Shown: positions 32,496 through 42,145 of the stretch, in pieces | How positions within the stretch are numbered: position 1 is the stretch's first letter | Layout: each line of letters begins with the position of its first letter | Assembly: GCA_029339195.1 (NCBI GenBank) | Contig: JAPTJF010000496.1 | Coordinates: 1 to 44,281 of the forward strand | Length of the DNA stretch: 44,281 nt | Direction: 5' to 3' | From: Micractinium sp. NFX-FRZ | Lineage: Eukaryota > Chlorophyta > Trebouxiophyceae > Chlorellales > Chlorellaceae | Notes under the pieces: model-generated | What the model saw: the letters and a program-made list of their open reading frames with translations, nothing else | Told to the model about the DNA's origin: nothing | Databases searched by the model: none | Position numbers and translations under genes: made by a program

Positions 32496-33971
32496 TCAGC
32501 CTGCCCTCCCGAGTGCCAGCTTAGCCACACCCTCGTGCCCGGCCGGGCAGCAGGCCGCATAGAGCCGGCGGATGGCTTCCGCACCTGCCGGCCCTAGGCT
32601 GCGCGTCCCGATGCCAGCAAAGTTGCACGGGAGGGTGGGAGGCATCTCTGGGTGGCAGCCACCAGAGTCCCCCGCCTCCAGAGGACGCAGCCTGCCACTG
32701 GCATGATCAAAGGCGTGCCAGCGCTGGGTGCAGGCCTCACAACCCTCCTGCATGCGGGTGGGCGGGTGGGCATGAGTGGGGCGGCAGTGGTGGCCAGGCA
32801 CACTTCGGATCGTCAGCAAACGCACAGATCAGTTCAGACTGCCACGGCATACAGCCAGGAGTGTTGGTTCCAGCAGCAGCAAATCGCTGGGAAGATGCAG
32901 GAGGTCGCACCGGCCGCCAGGCAGCAGCAGCAAAGCAGTCTCAGCACCTCCAGCGCACAACGGCACAGCAGTCCTGCGCCACCTCACCTCGGCATCAAAT
33001 ACAAACACAGGCTTTCCCAGCTGCACTGCCATGAGCACCGCCCAGGCGGTGCCGCCTGCCACGCAATCGCAGCACAGCCCGCTCTCCTGCCGCCTGCAGT
33101 GCAGCTCAAAGGGGTGTCGATACACAAAACAGGCTCAGCACCCATGCCACGATGTACGGCAGGTCACCAAGCCTTCAAGCGGCCACGAGCAGGAGGACCG
33201 GAGAAGTGGTGCAGGGATTGAGGGAGGCGGGCAGGCGGGCAGGCAGGCAAGCAGGCACGAAGGCAGACAAACGGGTAGGCAGGCAGGGTTGCAAACGGGC
33301 AGGCAGGCAGGCAGGGCCTGCAGGGTGTCCAACCAGCGGATGCGTGCAACCGCGTACACCGCCTCAGCATGCTTGGCTTGCCACCAGTTCCTACGGGTGT
33401 AGTTCTTCCGCTTCTCCGACATGGCCTGTGCAGCGGCTGGGGCAGTGGTGTTGATCAGCATGTGCGGCAGCAGGTGGCACAGCGCGTGCCTCACACATGG
33501 TGCTGAAGTGAGGGCCTCATGCCGCGCCGCTCCCGCTCACCGCCCCGCCGCTGGAGGCGCAGCTGCGCCGCCCTCACCTGAAATCCAGCGCGTAACACCT
33601 CGTCCGCCCGCAGCACCGCCGGGTCAGCCTCCAAAAGTTGCGCCTGGCTGAGCACCAGGCTGGTGGGGTTCCGCTCATCTGGGTCGTCGAAAGGGCGGTA
33701 GGAGCGCGTCGAAACCTGCGGGGGCGCGAGGACGGAGCTCGGCGGAGGCCTAAAGCGCCGGCACGCAGCAGAGAGGCCCAGCACCCACCCCGTAGGCGGC
33801 ACCCGCCTCCCGCCACGCCGCGTCGGCGCCAGGGGACCCGCCGTTGTGGTTTGTGCGGCCAAACAAGGGGAGCGGGGGTGCAGACATTGTGGTCAACTCG
33901 TTCAAAGCTTTCACATGTGCAGAAACAGCGGTGGCACTGCGGGCTACACTGGCTTCATGCTGTGGGCTCAT
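32496..33971 (-). CDS. SLOG-like predicted nucleotide-binding protein
   Basis: Five minus-strand exons: 33971-33789, 33715-33578, 33425-33351, 33086-32988 and 32723-32496. All are phase 0; 240 residues. The exon 3 donor (GTTGCA) is the least certain. Motifs in order: GGSPGADAAWREAGAAYG (residues about 43-60), RSYRPFDD, RKNYTRRNWWQAKHAEAVYA, GGTAWAVLMA, KPVFVFD, RWHAFD and FAGIGTRSLGPAGAEAIR near the end. The GG-x2-GAD start and the later GGT-x-WA motif recall Rossmann-like SLOG/YspA-type proteins, known mainly from bacteria and phages and thought to bind nucleotides or related ligands. The exact function is unknown. Two starts are possible (33971 or 33887); the later one begins MSAPPLPLFG. 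Read-through across five exons argues that it is a real nuclear gene. Confidence 0.68.
33230..33330 (+). repeat. GGCAGGCA-rich simple repeat in the SLOG-like gene intron
   Basis: Degenerate GCAGGCAG/GGGCAGGC tetranucleotide repeats, including two copies of CAAACGGG(T/C)AGGCAGGCAGG about 30 bp apart. They lie in the intron between exons 3 and 4. Confidence 0.8.
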
Positions 33972-34820
33972 GCTGCACCTGCCAAGCGCATGAGAAGTCC
34001 ACGTGCCTGCTATGTATGTCCCAACCTACAGTCAGCTCCCACCTGCAACGAACACAGCACATTGGAATGGTGCACATGTTCCATGCTGCTGCTACTGCCG
34101 TGCCTGCCCCGCCGCTGCTGTGCCAGGAGTGCGGCCTGCAGGCGCCGGCACGGGGCGCCCCGCGCCTTTGTCCGCCGCCGCCCACGCCGAGGGACTCGCG
34201 GACCGCCCCATGAGTGTCTGTGCCGCACTGCACGGATGTACGTATGCCGCAGGCAGTGTGGTGGGTTGTCAGAAACTGGCGAAGGCGAGCTGTTGTGCCA
34301 GGCACCTCGCACCGGTGGCACGCCAGGCTCTCCCATGTCCGTTTCTGCTCTCTGGCACTTCCGTACCCCCCCTGCCAAGTGCGTTGTTCTGCCTGCGCTG
34401 CCCCTCAATGGCCTGGCACGGACAAGTTTCAAACATGAATTGGGATGGTTATGGGCAGGAATGGTTTTGGACAGGATTTGCAATGCTGTGTGAGCGGGGT
34501 GTGCCGATTCCAGTGGGAAGGGTTGCACTGTGGCAGATGAACGGGCTGAGGTGGCAGAAGATGAGCGGGCCATCCGGCCGCAGGCTGTGCATGCAGAGGC
34601 TGGAGCGCATCGAATGTCAGCAGGAATGAATGGTTTGGGGACAGGTCTTAAGGCGCGGGAAGGAAGTACAACGTATGATCATCGCACGCAGCACGGCGAA
34701 GTGGCTGGGATGACAGCAGGTAGAGTGCCGTGGTCGCCATGTGCATGTCGCACCTGTTTCGGTCAGTTGTGGACCTTGGCAGCGTAGGTCAAGTCAGCCC
34801 CGCACTGGCGCTTTATTGTT
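33972..34820. other. Intergenic; 3' flank of the first Pro-rich paralogue
   Basis: About 850 bp between two minus-strand genes. No exon is supported. About 34545-34820 is similar to 40690-40969, the 3' flank of the second paralogue (shared AGATGAGCGGGC...GGAGGCTGGAGCGCAT-type sequence). The duplication unit therefore included the 3' flank. No minus-strand TGTAA was seen here. Confidence 0.5.
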
Positions 34821-36142
34821 TCACACAGGGCCCCCGCCCTCTGCGCTGAAGGCGGGCGCCGCAGCAGCGCCAACCTTGCTAGCCTTGTCGGCCGCCTGGA
34901 GTGCCCAGTTGTAGGAGGGCGCCAGCAGGCCTGAGGCTGGCAGGCGCAGGCGGGAGTGCAGCTGGAGGTTGAAGTCCAGATAGTCGGCAGACTGGCGGAT
35001 GGTGGGGCGCCACCGCTGGATGATGGCGACGCGGATGAAGCCTGCAGCGGTGGCAGCAAAGCGGAAGCGGGGAGGGGGTGCAGCGTTAAATCATTGCCGC
35101 GGTCAAGAGGGCAGGCGCCCGCTGCCAGACGCTGCCGGACACTGGCACACACCTGTGGGCATGCACAGTCGACCACTGGGCTTGTGGGGGGCCAGCTCAA
35201 AGCAGCAGCATAAAGTCGAAGCAGCCTGACCTCGGCAGCAGCCGGTGTGGCTCAGGTGCTGCGAACCCGACCAGCTGAGCCCCACCAGTGGGCCCCACCA
35301 GCTGGGCCCCACCAGCTGAGCCCACCTGCGTTGATGACCACCCGGCCGTGTGCGCGCAGGCGGGCAGGCACACGAGTGACCATAATACCGCCGGGCAGGG
35401 TTGCGGTGTCCCGGACGGGCCGGCCGTTGGCGGTGGCAACCAGGCGCCATGTGCCGCGCGTGCTGGGCACGGGAGGGAGCAGGTCCACCCGCACTTTGGA
35501 GGTGCCATTGGTGAAGACAAAGGCACGCATGGCGGTGGTGCTCGGCGCGCAGATGACTTGAACAAACTGGGGCAGGGAGAGGGTGGGGATGAAGCGGCCG
35601 GTGGTGCAAGGCGGCATACAAAAGGCAGGGGAGGTGAGCAGGCAGGGCAGCGGTAGCGGGAAAGGCACAGGCTGTTGCCCGGGGGCGCCTGGTCTTTTCT
35701 CCCTCCCTCATGTTGTGTGTGCCCAGTGGCCTCACCTTTGCTTGCAGGCCAAAGCTCTGCGCGGCGCTGCCAATCATCTCCACCCAAGAGCCCGGGCGCC
35801 CGCGGTAGTTGAACCTGGCCCCATCAAAGCCCTGCAGGCAGGCAAGGCCAACAGCGAGCCGGGGTTGCAGCGGTGAACCCAGGCGCTTTGTGCCGCGCCT
35901 GGCAGGCAATTGATTAGGGAGAGGGGCGGACACTTTTGGCGAAGAGGAATCACAGCCAAGCACAGGGGTGGGATGGCAGGCAGGAGCAGCGGCAGGTGGC
36001 CGGCAGTGTTCATCCCTGCTCAACACATGTTGGTCACGGATGCATGTTCATGTCAGCAAGTTTGGGTCAGCATGATCAGGGATGCATGTTCAAGCCCCAC
36101 CTTGAAGTCTCCCCGCCTCAGTTTATCACAGTAACCAGACGC
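34545..36142 (-). repeat. Segmental duplication, copy 1 (3' half of Pro-rich gene A)
   Basis: Exons 8-11, their introns and the 3' flank are highly similar to 40690-42145. Last-exon differences are only about 8 in 221 bases. Intron sequence such as GCCCGGGGGCGCCTGG and GTGTGCCCAGTGGCCT is also shared. Confidence 0.9.
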
Positions 36143-39100
36143 CTGTGTTGTTGGCGATGGCGGGGGTGGGTGTGGGGGCGGCTGCAGGGCATGGGGGCGG
36201 GGGGGGTGCCGGCGTTAGGGTTGTGGGCGTCTGGGTCAGTGCATGCTACACAGCCGACTTGTCGGGGCTACAAACTCAACGTTCGAGGCTCGCTATGAAG
36301 GCACCAGACATATGTAGATTGTGCTGTGCAGGATGCATGCAGGGATGGGGAGGGCACAGCACAGAAGAGGCACCTGTGGCGGACGGGTTGGGGGAGGTGA
36401 TGAGGTGCGGGGGCTGGGGGGAGGAGGGGATGAGGTGCGGGGGTTGGGGGGAGGTGGGGATGGAGTGCGGGAGTTGGGGGAAGGAGGGGATGAAGTGCGG
36501 GGGGTGGGGGAAGGAGGGGATGAGGTGCGGGGTTTGGGGGTAGGAGGTGGTGATGCACGGGGGGTGGGGGAAGGCAAGGCGCGGGGGCTGGGGGGCGGAC
36601 GGGGTGACGGTTTGGGTGGTGGTGGTGGAGAGGGTCTGGGGGGCGGTGGTGGAGAGGGGCGGGGTGGTGGTGGCGAGGGGCTGGGTGGTGGGGGTGGAGA
36701 TGGGCTGGGTGGTGGGGGTGGCGAGGGGCTGGGTGGTGGGGGTGGCGAGGGGCTGGGTGGTGGAGGTGGTGGAGAGGGTCTGGGTGGTGGTGGTGGAGAG
36801 GGGCTGGGTGGGGGTGGTGGAGATGTGTTGGGCAGAGGTGGTGGAGATGGGCTGGGTGGGGGTGGTGGAGATGGGCTGGGTGGTGGTGGTGGAGAGGGGC
36901 TGGGTGGTGGTGGTGGAGAGGGGCTGGGTGGTGGTGGTGGTGGAGATGGGCTGGGTGGGGGTGGTGGTGAGGGTCTGGGTGGTGGGGGTGGAGAGGGGCT
37001 GGGTGGTGGGGGTGGAGATGGGCTGGGTGGTGGGGGTGGCGAGGGGTTGGGTGGGGGTGGTGGAGAGGGGTTGGGTGGGGGTGGTGGCGATGGGCTGGGT
37101 GGTGGTGGTGGAGAGGGGCTGGGTGGTGGGGGTGGAGATGGGCTGGGTGGTGGTGGTGGTGGAGATGGGCTGGGTGGGGGTGGTGGTGAGGATCGGGGTG
37201 GTGGGGGTGGAGAGGGTCTGGGTGGTGGAGGTGGTGGAGAGGGGCTGGGTGGGGGTGGTGGAGATGGGTTGGGCGGAGGTGGTGGAGATGGGCTGGGTGG
37301 GGGTGGTGGAGAGGGGCTGGGTGGGGGTGGTGGAGAGGGGCTGGGTGGTGGGGGTGGAGATGGGCTGGGTGGTGGGGGTGGCGAGGGGTTGGGTGGTGGT
37401 GGTGGAGAGGGTCTGGGTGGGGGTGGTGGCGATGGGCTGGGTGGGGGTGGTGGAGACGGGCTCGGCGGAGGTGGTGGCGAGGGGCTGGGTGGTGGTGGTG
37501 GAGAGGGGTTGGGTGGTGGTGGTGGAGAGGGGCTGGGTGGGAGTGGTGGAGAGGGGCTGGGTGGGGGTGGTGGAGAGGGGCTGGGTGGGAGTGGTGGTGG
37601 CGAGGGCCTGGGTGGTGGTGCTGGAGGGGGGCTGGGAGGCGGCGAAGGCAACACGCTGCACAGCAGAGCAAGCGATGAGGAGGCCAATATGTTGTCGGTG
37701 CCTTCCTGCTCCCTGCAACATCCCCATGCACACGCTGTCCCAAATGCTCTCCAATTCTGCTTGGGATTATTGCTTGGGGTTCCAGCGGGGGAGGGGGCAT
37801 GCTCATCAGTCCATGCCCTCCAACCTCACCGCCGGCCCCCACATGCAGATTGCCTTTGGTCCGCCTGTCTCCGCACAGACAAAAATCTATTCGCACCCCT
37901 TACCCACCCAGTGCCATGGATCTCAAACTTCGCCACTATTGTGGTTGGCACTTGCATGCTCCACATCTCCCCTGCACATGCATACACATGCATGCAGTGG
38001 GGATCAGGCAGGTGGGCAGGCACTGTCACGAGTGTGATGCACCGCAACTTGCACCCCCCTCCAGCCAAGGCAAGCAGCCCGGCCGTGGGCACCCAGGGGC
38101 ATGCTGGCTGCTGCCCAGTTGGTGCGCCTCGCTTTCCTCTCGGTAACCAGTGGGGGGGGCCCCCGCCATGGGGGTCCACACCTCTGCTGGTTTCCTCAAC
38201 CCACGCCCAAGGGCGTATTCTTCTTCTTCTTTCTTCCTCTCGGCACGTGCCATGCAATGCACCCCGCTGGGCTCACAGCTCAGCGTAACGAAGGGATGTG
38301 CAGCAGGGTGCTGCCAACCTGCCAGTGGGCGGCAACCCACACACAGCATGCATGCACGCGTCCTGCGTTCTGCTGCACTCAGCATTGGTGGCACCCTGGG
38401 GTCCAGGAGGCAGGCTTCACCTGGCTCAACTTCCAGCCTTCCGGAGCCTTCAACTGTCCACCCAGTGGGGCTGTCAATGGTTGTGTTGGTGGAAAAGGGC
38501 CAATAGCTACTGCCGGCGGCGTCCAACAGGACTGCATACCTGCAGAGACGGCGTGCAATGCGGGCACATGGGAAGCTGAGCTAAACAGGTGGGCCGGAAT
38601 TTGGCAGCGGCCCCACCAAGAGGGTGTTTGTGCCGCGCTGGGCGAAGCCGTCCAGAGCCTGGTAGGCACGGCATCAGAGTGCCAGCGAGGCAAGCACAGC
38701 ATTTGCATGCGGCTCGGAGGTCCGAGCCGGCACAGGAGTGCGAGGTGGGGCGTGCAGCGCTGCCGGCAGGGTTCGTGCCATGCACTGCACCGCATGCTCC
38801 CGCACCCCGACAGCACCACTAACACGACCCGCCCCGCCCCCTCACAAAGTATCTGCTGCAAGCGTCCATGTCGCGCCGCCAGCGGGCACGAAGGGCACCA
38901 AGGTGGAGGCCCCAGATGTAGCCTGGGCCAAGCTCGCAGTCGCGCTCAAACCGTCCACCTTGTCCGTAGGGTAATACTCAGGATGGGTGTCGTAAAATGC
39001 CACGCTGTAGTTGCAGCCAGAATCTGCCAAGCAGATGAGAGGCAGCGTGACTTTGGAGACTGAGAAGCTTGGGAAGGCGGAGGAGGTGCGTAGGAGGGCT

Positions 39101-39713
39101 ACCATCTTTTTAGAGTCGTCCTCGCCGCCAAGGACAAAGTAGTCGCCGAGTCCATTGCCCAGATTGCTGGCCAGCACGTCACTGCAGCGCACGTGCAGAG
39201 GGCACACAGCACAGTGGCGCCGGTCAGTGGGCGGCTCGTGGCCCACAGACTGTGAGCCCACACAGGCACTGGCTGGATGCGGTCGGGTGGGTGGCTTGTA
39301 CATAGCTTGTACGTACCGCTGGCGGCACCTTGACCCAGCAGCCACCGTGACCACATCTTACCGGGGCACCGCTTCGTGTGCACTCTGCACCAGGGCATAT
39401 TCTCAGGGAACCAGCAAGCAAAGCCGCCGCCCCGCGTGGCTGCAGGGTGTCCAGAAGGCAGGCGGACTTGGAGCGGCGGTGGCCCCCCACCCCGCTACTT
39501 CCCCCCCACCTCCCCGCCCGCTGCCCCCACCTCGCGCTCTTGACCGCCAACGGCGAAACCGCTACCAGCAAGACGGCCACCCACAGCCGGGCTGCAAGGC
39601 AAAGGGGGCGAGGCGGACGTATGGGAGCCTGCCAACACCGGTTGGTGCCGCCTGGCACAGAAGCCTGCCCAAGCTCGGGTCCAATCCTCACCTACACACT
39701 GGCGCGGCAACAT
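34821..39713 (-). CDS. Secreted Pro-rich (SPPPPP) protein with VWD/root-cap-like C-terminal domain, paralogue A
   Basis: Eleven minus-strand exons: 39713-39692, 39591-39531, 39384-39370, 39181-38846, 38539-38421, 37971-37908, 37655-36374, 36142-36101, 35831-35736, 35566-35326 and 35041-34821. Phases agree and give 832 residues. The first two exons join to a clear signal peptide (MLPRQCVARLWVAVLLVAVS). An N-terminal domain of unknown family follows (about residues 33-205; motifs DVLASNLGN, VTLPLICLADSGCNYS, FVPAGGATWTLA, FEIHGTG). Next is a Pro-rich stalk of 427 residues built from PSPSPPPPP units, typical of hydroxyproline-rich algal wall glycoproteins. The C-terminal region has GYCDKLRRGDFKGFDGARFN, YRGRPGSWVEMIG and AFVFTNGTSKVRVDLLPPV, resembling the GDPHF-x-FDG-x2-F start of VWD/root-cap domains. 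Probably a cell-wall or matrix protein. Exon 3 is a 15-nt choice made by phase. Confidence 0.75.
36374..37655 (-). repeat. Degenerate 24-bp coding repeat (Pro-rich stalk)
   Basis: About 50 imperfect units on the minus strand of the type AGCCCCTCTCCACCACCACC plus ACCC, sometimes 27 bp. Read in the coding frame they give SPSPPPPP with S/R/N variation at one position. All unit lengths are multiples of 3, which keeps five of the six frames open for over 1 kb. Confidence 0.92.
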
Positions 39714-40969
39714 CTATGCGTTTCTCGAACTCGGGGAGGGCGCACAGCAGAGCCCCTGGCGACAATTGTTACGAACGCTTTTGTCCGGCCGTCTTGGACG
39801 GCTGGATGATTGAGCAAAGAGACGGGATCATAGCCGCCGAGATAGACCGCAATAGCGCGCCAAGCGAATCCGGCAGACAGGTTCCTTTGGGCTGACGTGG
39901 ATCCACGTGGACATCGCACGAACCATCTGTGTTGAGCAGCTGGTCCGCCTCACAGAACACACCGTAGCAGGCAATTTGCAAGTTACAATTTGTACAACCC
40001 ACAATTTACAAAATTACAATCTACAACCCCAGGGGCTCCCGCCCACCAGGTGGGCTGGTCAGCACCTGTCATGGTGGGCCGCTCGAAGGGAACTGCATGC
40101 TCATGCGCAGGCGCAAGCACGGGCGCAGGCGGCAGGCACCCACAGTGCCGCACGGGTGCGGCGTGAACGCAAGCGCCCTGCCGTGGCTGTGGGCGGTGGG
40201 TGAGGGGAAGCCTTTAAGGTCTTGAGGCGCAGACTGCCACTCAGTGAGCCCTCGCTCAGCACCTGTGCAGACATGCGACCCTCCCCCCAGCTGAGAAGGA
40301 CCTGTACCAACGTTTGCATCTCAGGGTGGGTCTCCGGCCGCCGCCTCCCAGCCTCATATCCTGCCCGCTGGCAGAGTCCAGATGGCTGCCACAGGCAGTC
40401 TGGTGGGGAGCACTCGGCCGTCAGATGGGGTGCACCTGCCAGCTCCGATGCCCAGGCAGTGCCGAGGTGCGTCGAATCACTGCGTTGCTAGCCGCTGCTG
40501 CCACCCGCAGAGGGCAGCACGAGACGCGAGACCAAACCGAGGTGCCCGCTAGGCCCACAGCACTGCACTGCAGCCCAGCTGCATCCGCGTGGACTCCGAG
40601 TCGGAACAGGTGTTCCTGATGATGCTGCCTTCTTTGCGCCCAGCTTGAAATGCAACAAGAATGTGATGTGGATTTCTTGCTGTGAAGTGTACGTCAGAGA
40701 AGATGAGCGGGCTGAGCCGGCCGCCAGCTGTGCCAGCGGAGGCTGGAGCGCATTGAATGTCGGCAGCAGGAATGAGTGCTTTGAGTTAAACGTTCTTGGG
40801 TATAGGAAAGAAATGCAATGCCTGATCATGGCACTACGAAAGAGTGGTTGGGGTGGTTGGAGGTAGGATGCAGTGGACGCCTCATGCGTGCCACACTTAT
40901 GTCAGTCAGGTGTGGGCCTTGGCAGCGAGGGTCAAGTCAGCCCTGCACGTGCACTGGCGTTATGCTGTC
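39714..40969. other. Intergenic: promoter of paralogue A and long 3' flank of paralogue B
   Basis: About 1.25 kb between tandem minus-strand genes. The side next to 40969 resembles 34545-34820. An unusually AT-rich patch at 39970-40028 carries three minus-strand TGTAA motifs. No coding exon is supported, although the minus-strand frames around 39770-40000 are open. Confidence 0.5.
39983..40018 (-). terminator. Cluster of three TGTAA polyadenylation signals (minus)
   Basis: TTACA at 39983-39987, 40006-40010 and 40014-40018 on the plus strand (TGTAA on minus) lies in an AT-rich patch that stands out from the GC-rich surroundings. It could end the transcript of paralogue B, whose stop is at 40970. 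That would imply a 3' untranslated region of about 950 nt. Confidence 0.45.
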
Positions 40970-42145
40970 TCACACAGGGGCCCCGCCCTCTGCGCTGAAG
41001 ACGGGCGCCGCAGCAGCGCCAACCTTGCTAGCCTTGTCGGCCGCCTGGAGGGCCCGGTTGTAGGAGGGCGCCAGCAGGCCAGAGGCTGGCAGGCGCAGGC
41101 GGGAGTGCAGCTGGAGGTTGAAGTCCAGATAGTCGGCAGACTGGCGGATGGTGGGGCGCCACCGCTGGATGATGGCGACCCGGATGAAGCCTGCGCCGGC
41201 AGCAGCAAGGGATGGGCGGCGCAGCACTGAGCTCTTGACTGGACCTTGACTGAGCAGCAGTTCAAGGGCAGGAGTGCCTCAGGTGCTGCGACTCGCGGAC
41301 TGCCAGACAGCGTGTGCCCCCCCCAGCCAGGCCCACCTGCGTTGATGACCACCCGGCCGTGTGCGCCCGTGCGGGCAGGCGTGCGAGTGACCACGATACC
41401 GCCGGGCAGGGTGGTTGTGTCCCGGACGGGCCGGCCGTTGGCGGTGGCAAGCAGGCGCCATGTGCCGCGCATGCTGGGCACGGGAGGGAGCAGGTCCACC
41501 CGCACTCTTGACGTGCCGTTGGTGAAGACAAAGGAACGCATGGCGTTGGTATCTGGTGCGCAGATGACAGGAACAAACTGGGGCAGGGAGATGGGAGGAG
41601 GAGGAAGCGGCTGAGCATGAGTGGGGCTGAGGGTGTAAGGGGGTATGCAAAGGCAGGGGAGGTGAGCGGGCAGGGCAGTGGCAGCGGGAAAGGCACAGGC
41701 TGTTGCCCGGGGGCGCCTGGCCTCTTCTCCCTCCCTCATTTTGTGTGTGCCCAGTGGCCTAACCTTTGCCTGCAGGCCAAAGCTCTGCGCAGCGCTGCCA
41801 ATCATCTCCACCCAGGCTCCCGGGCGCCCGCGGTAGTTAAACCTGGCCCCATCAAAGCCCTGCGGGCAGGAGGCGGTGAACCTAAACGCTTGTGCCTGCC
41901 GGGCAACTGACCAGGGAGAGGGGCGGGCACTCCCGGCAGAGAGGACTCAGAGCCGAGCACAGGGGTGGGATGGCAGGCAGGAGCAGCTGCAGGTGCCGGC
42001 ACTCCGGCAGTTCTCATCCCTGCTCAACATGTATTGACCACGGATGCATGTTCAGGTCAGTATGTTCAGGGATGCGTGTTCAGCTGACCCTGCAAGGCCA
42101 CACCTTGAAGTCGCCCCGCCTCAGCTTATCACAGTAACCCGACGC
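40690..42145 (-). repeat. Segmental duplication, copy 2 (3' half of Pro-rich gene B)
   Basis: The partner of 34545-36142. Exon lengths 42, 96, 241 and 221 nt are identical in both copies and intron sequence is still alignable by eye. Confidence 0.9.

Noticed and set aside
36268..37896. Minus-strand His/Pro-rich and Thr/Gln-rich open frames over 490 codons
   Set aside because: Same strand as the real gene but the wrong frames: unit variation changes residues there, and splice phases in both paralogues select the SPSPPPPP frame.
36547..38037. Plus-strand open frame rich in Val/Trp/Gly (496 codons)
   Set aside because: Second antisense shadow of the same 24-bp repeat; it stays open only because unit lengths are multiples of three.
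36321..38288. Long plus-strand open frame (655 codons) encoding a Gly-rich repeat protein
   Set aside because: It is the antisense shadow of the Pro-rich exon of the minus-strand gene. No start context, splice partners or paralogue support exist on the plus strand.
39362..39384. 23-nt version of exon 3 in Pro-rich gene A (donor GTAAGA; GC donor in paralogue B)
   Set aside because: The donor looks stronger in A, but it shifts the next exon out of the DVLASNLGN frame in both genes; the 15-nt version fits. Without cDNA it remains possible if an extra exon exists.
34821..39713. Pherophorin identity for the Pro-rich genes
   Set aside because: The Pro-rich linker is pherophorin-like, but neither flanking domain shows the pherophorin Cys pattern I know; the C-terminal part resembles VWD/root-cap domains instead.
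39692..40002. Minus-strand open frames upstream of paralogue A (e.g. with AIAVYLGGYDPVSLLN)
   Set aside because: The frame looks mildly protein-like, but the signal peptide at 39713 gives a complete gene start and no splice link to these frames was found.
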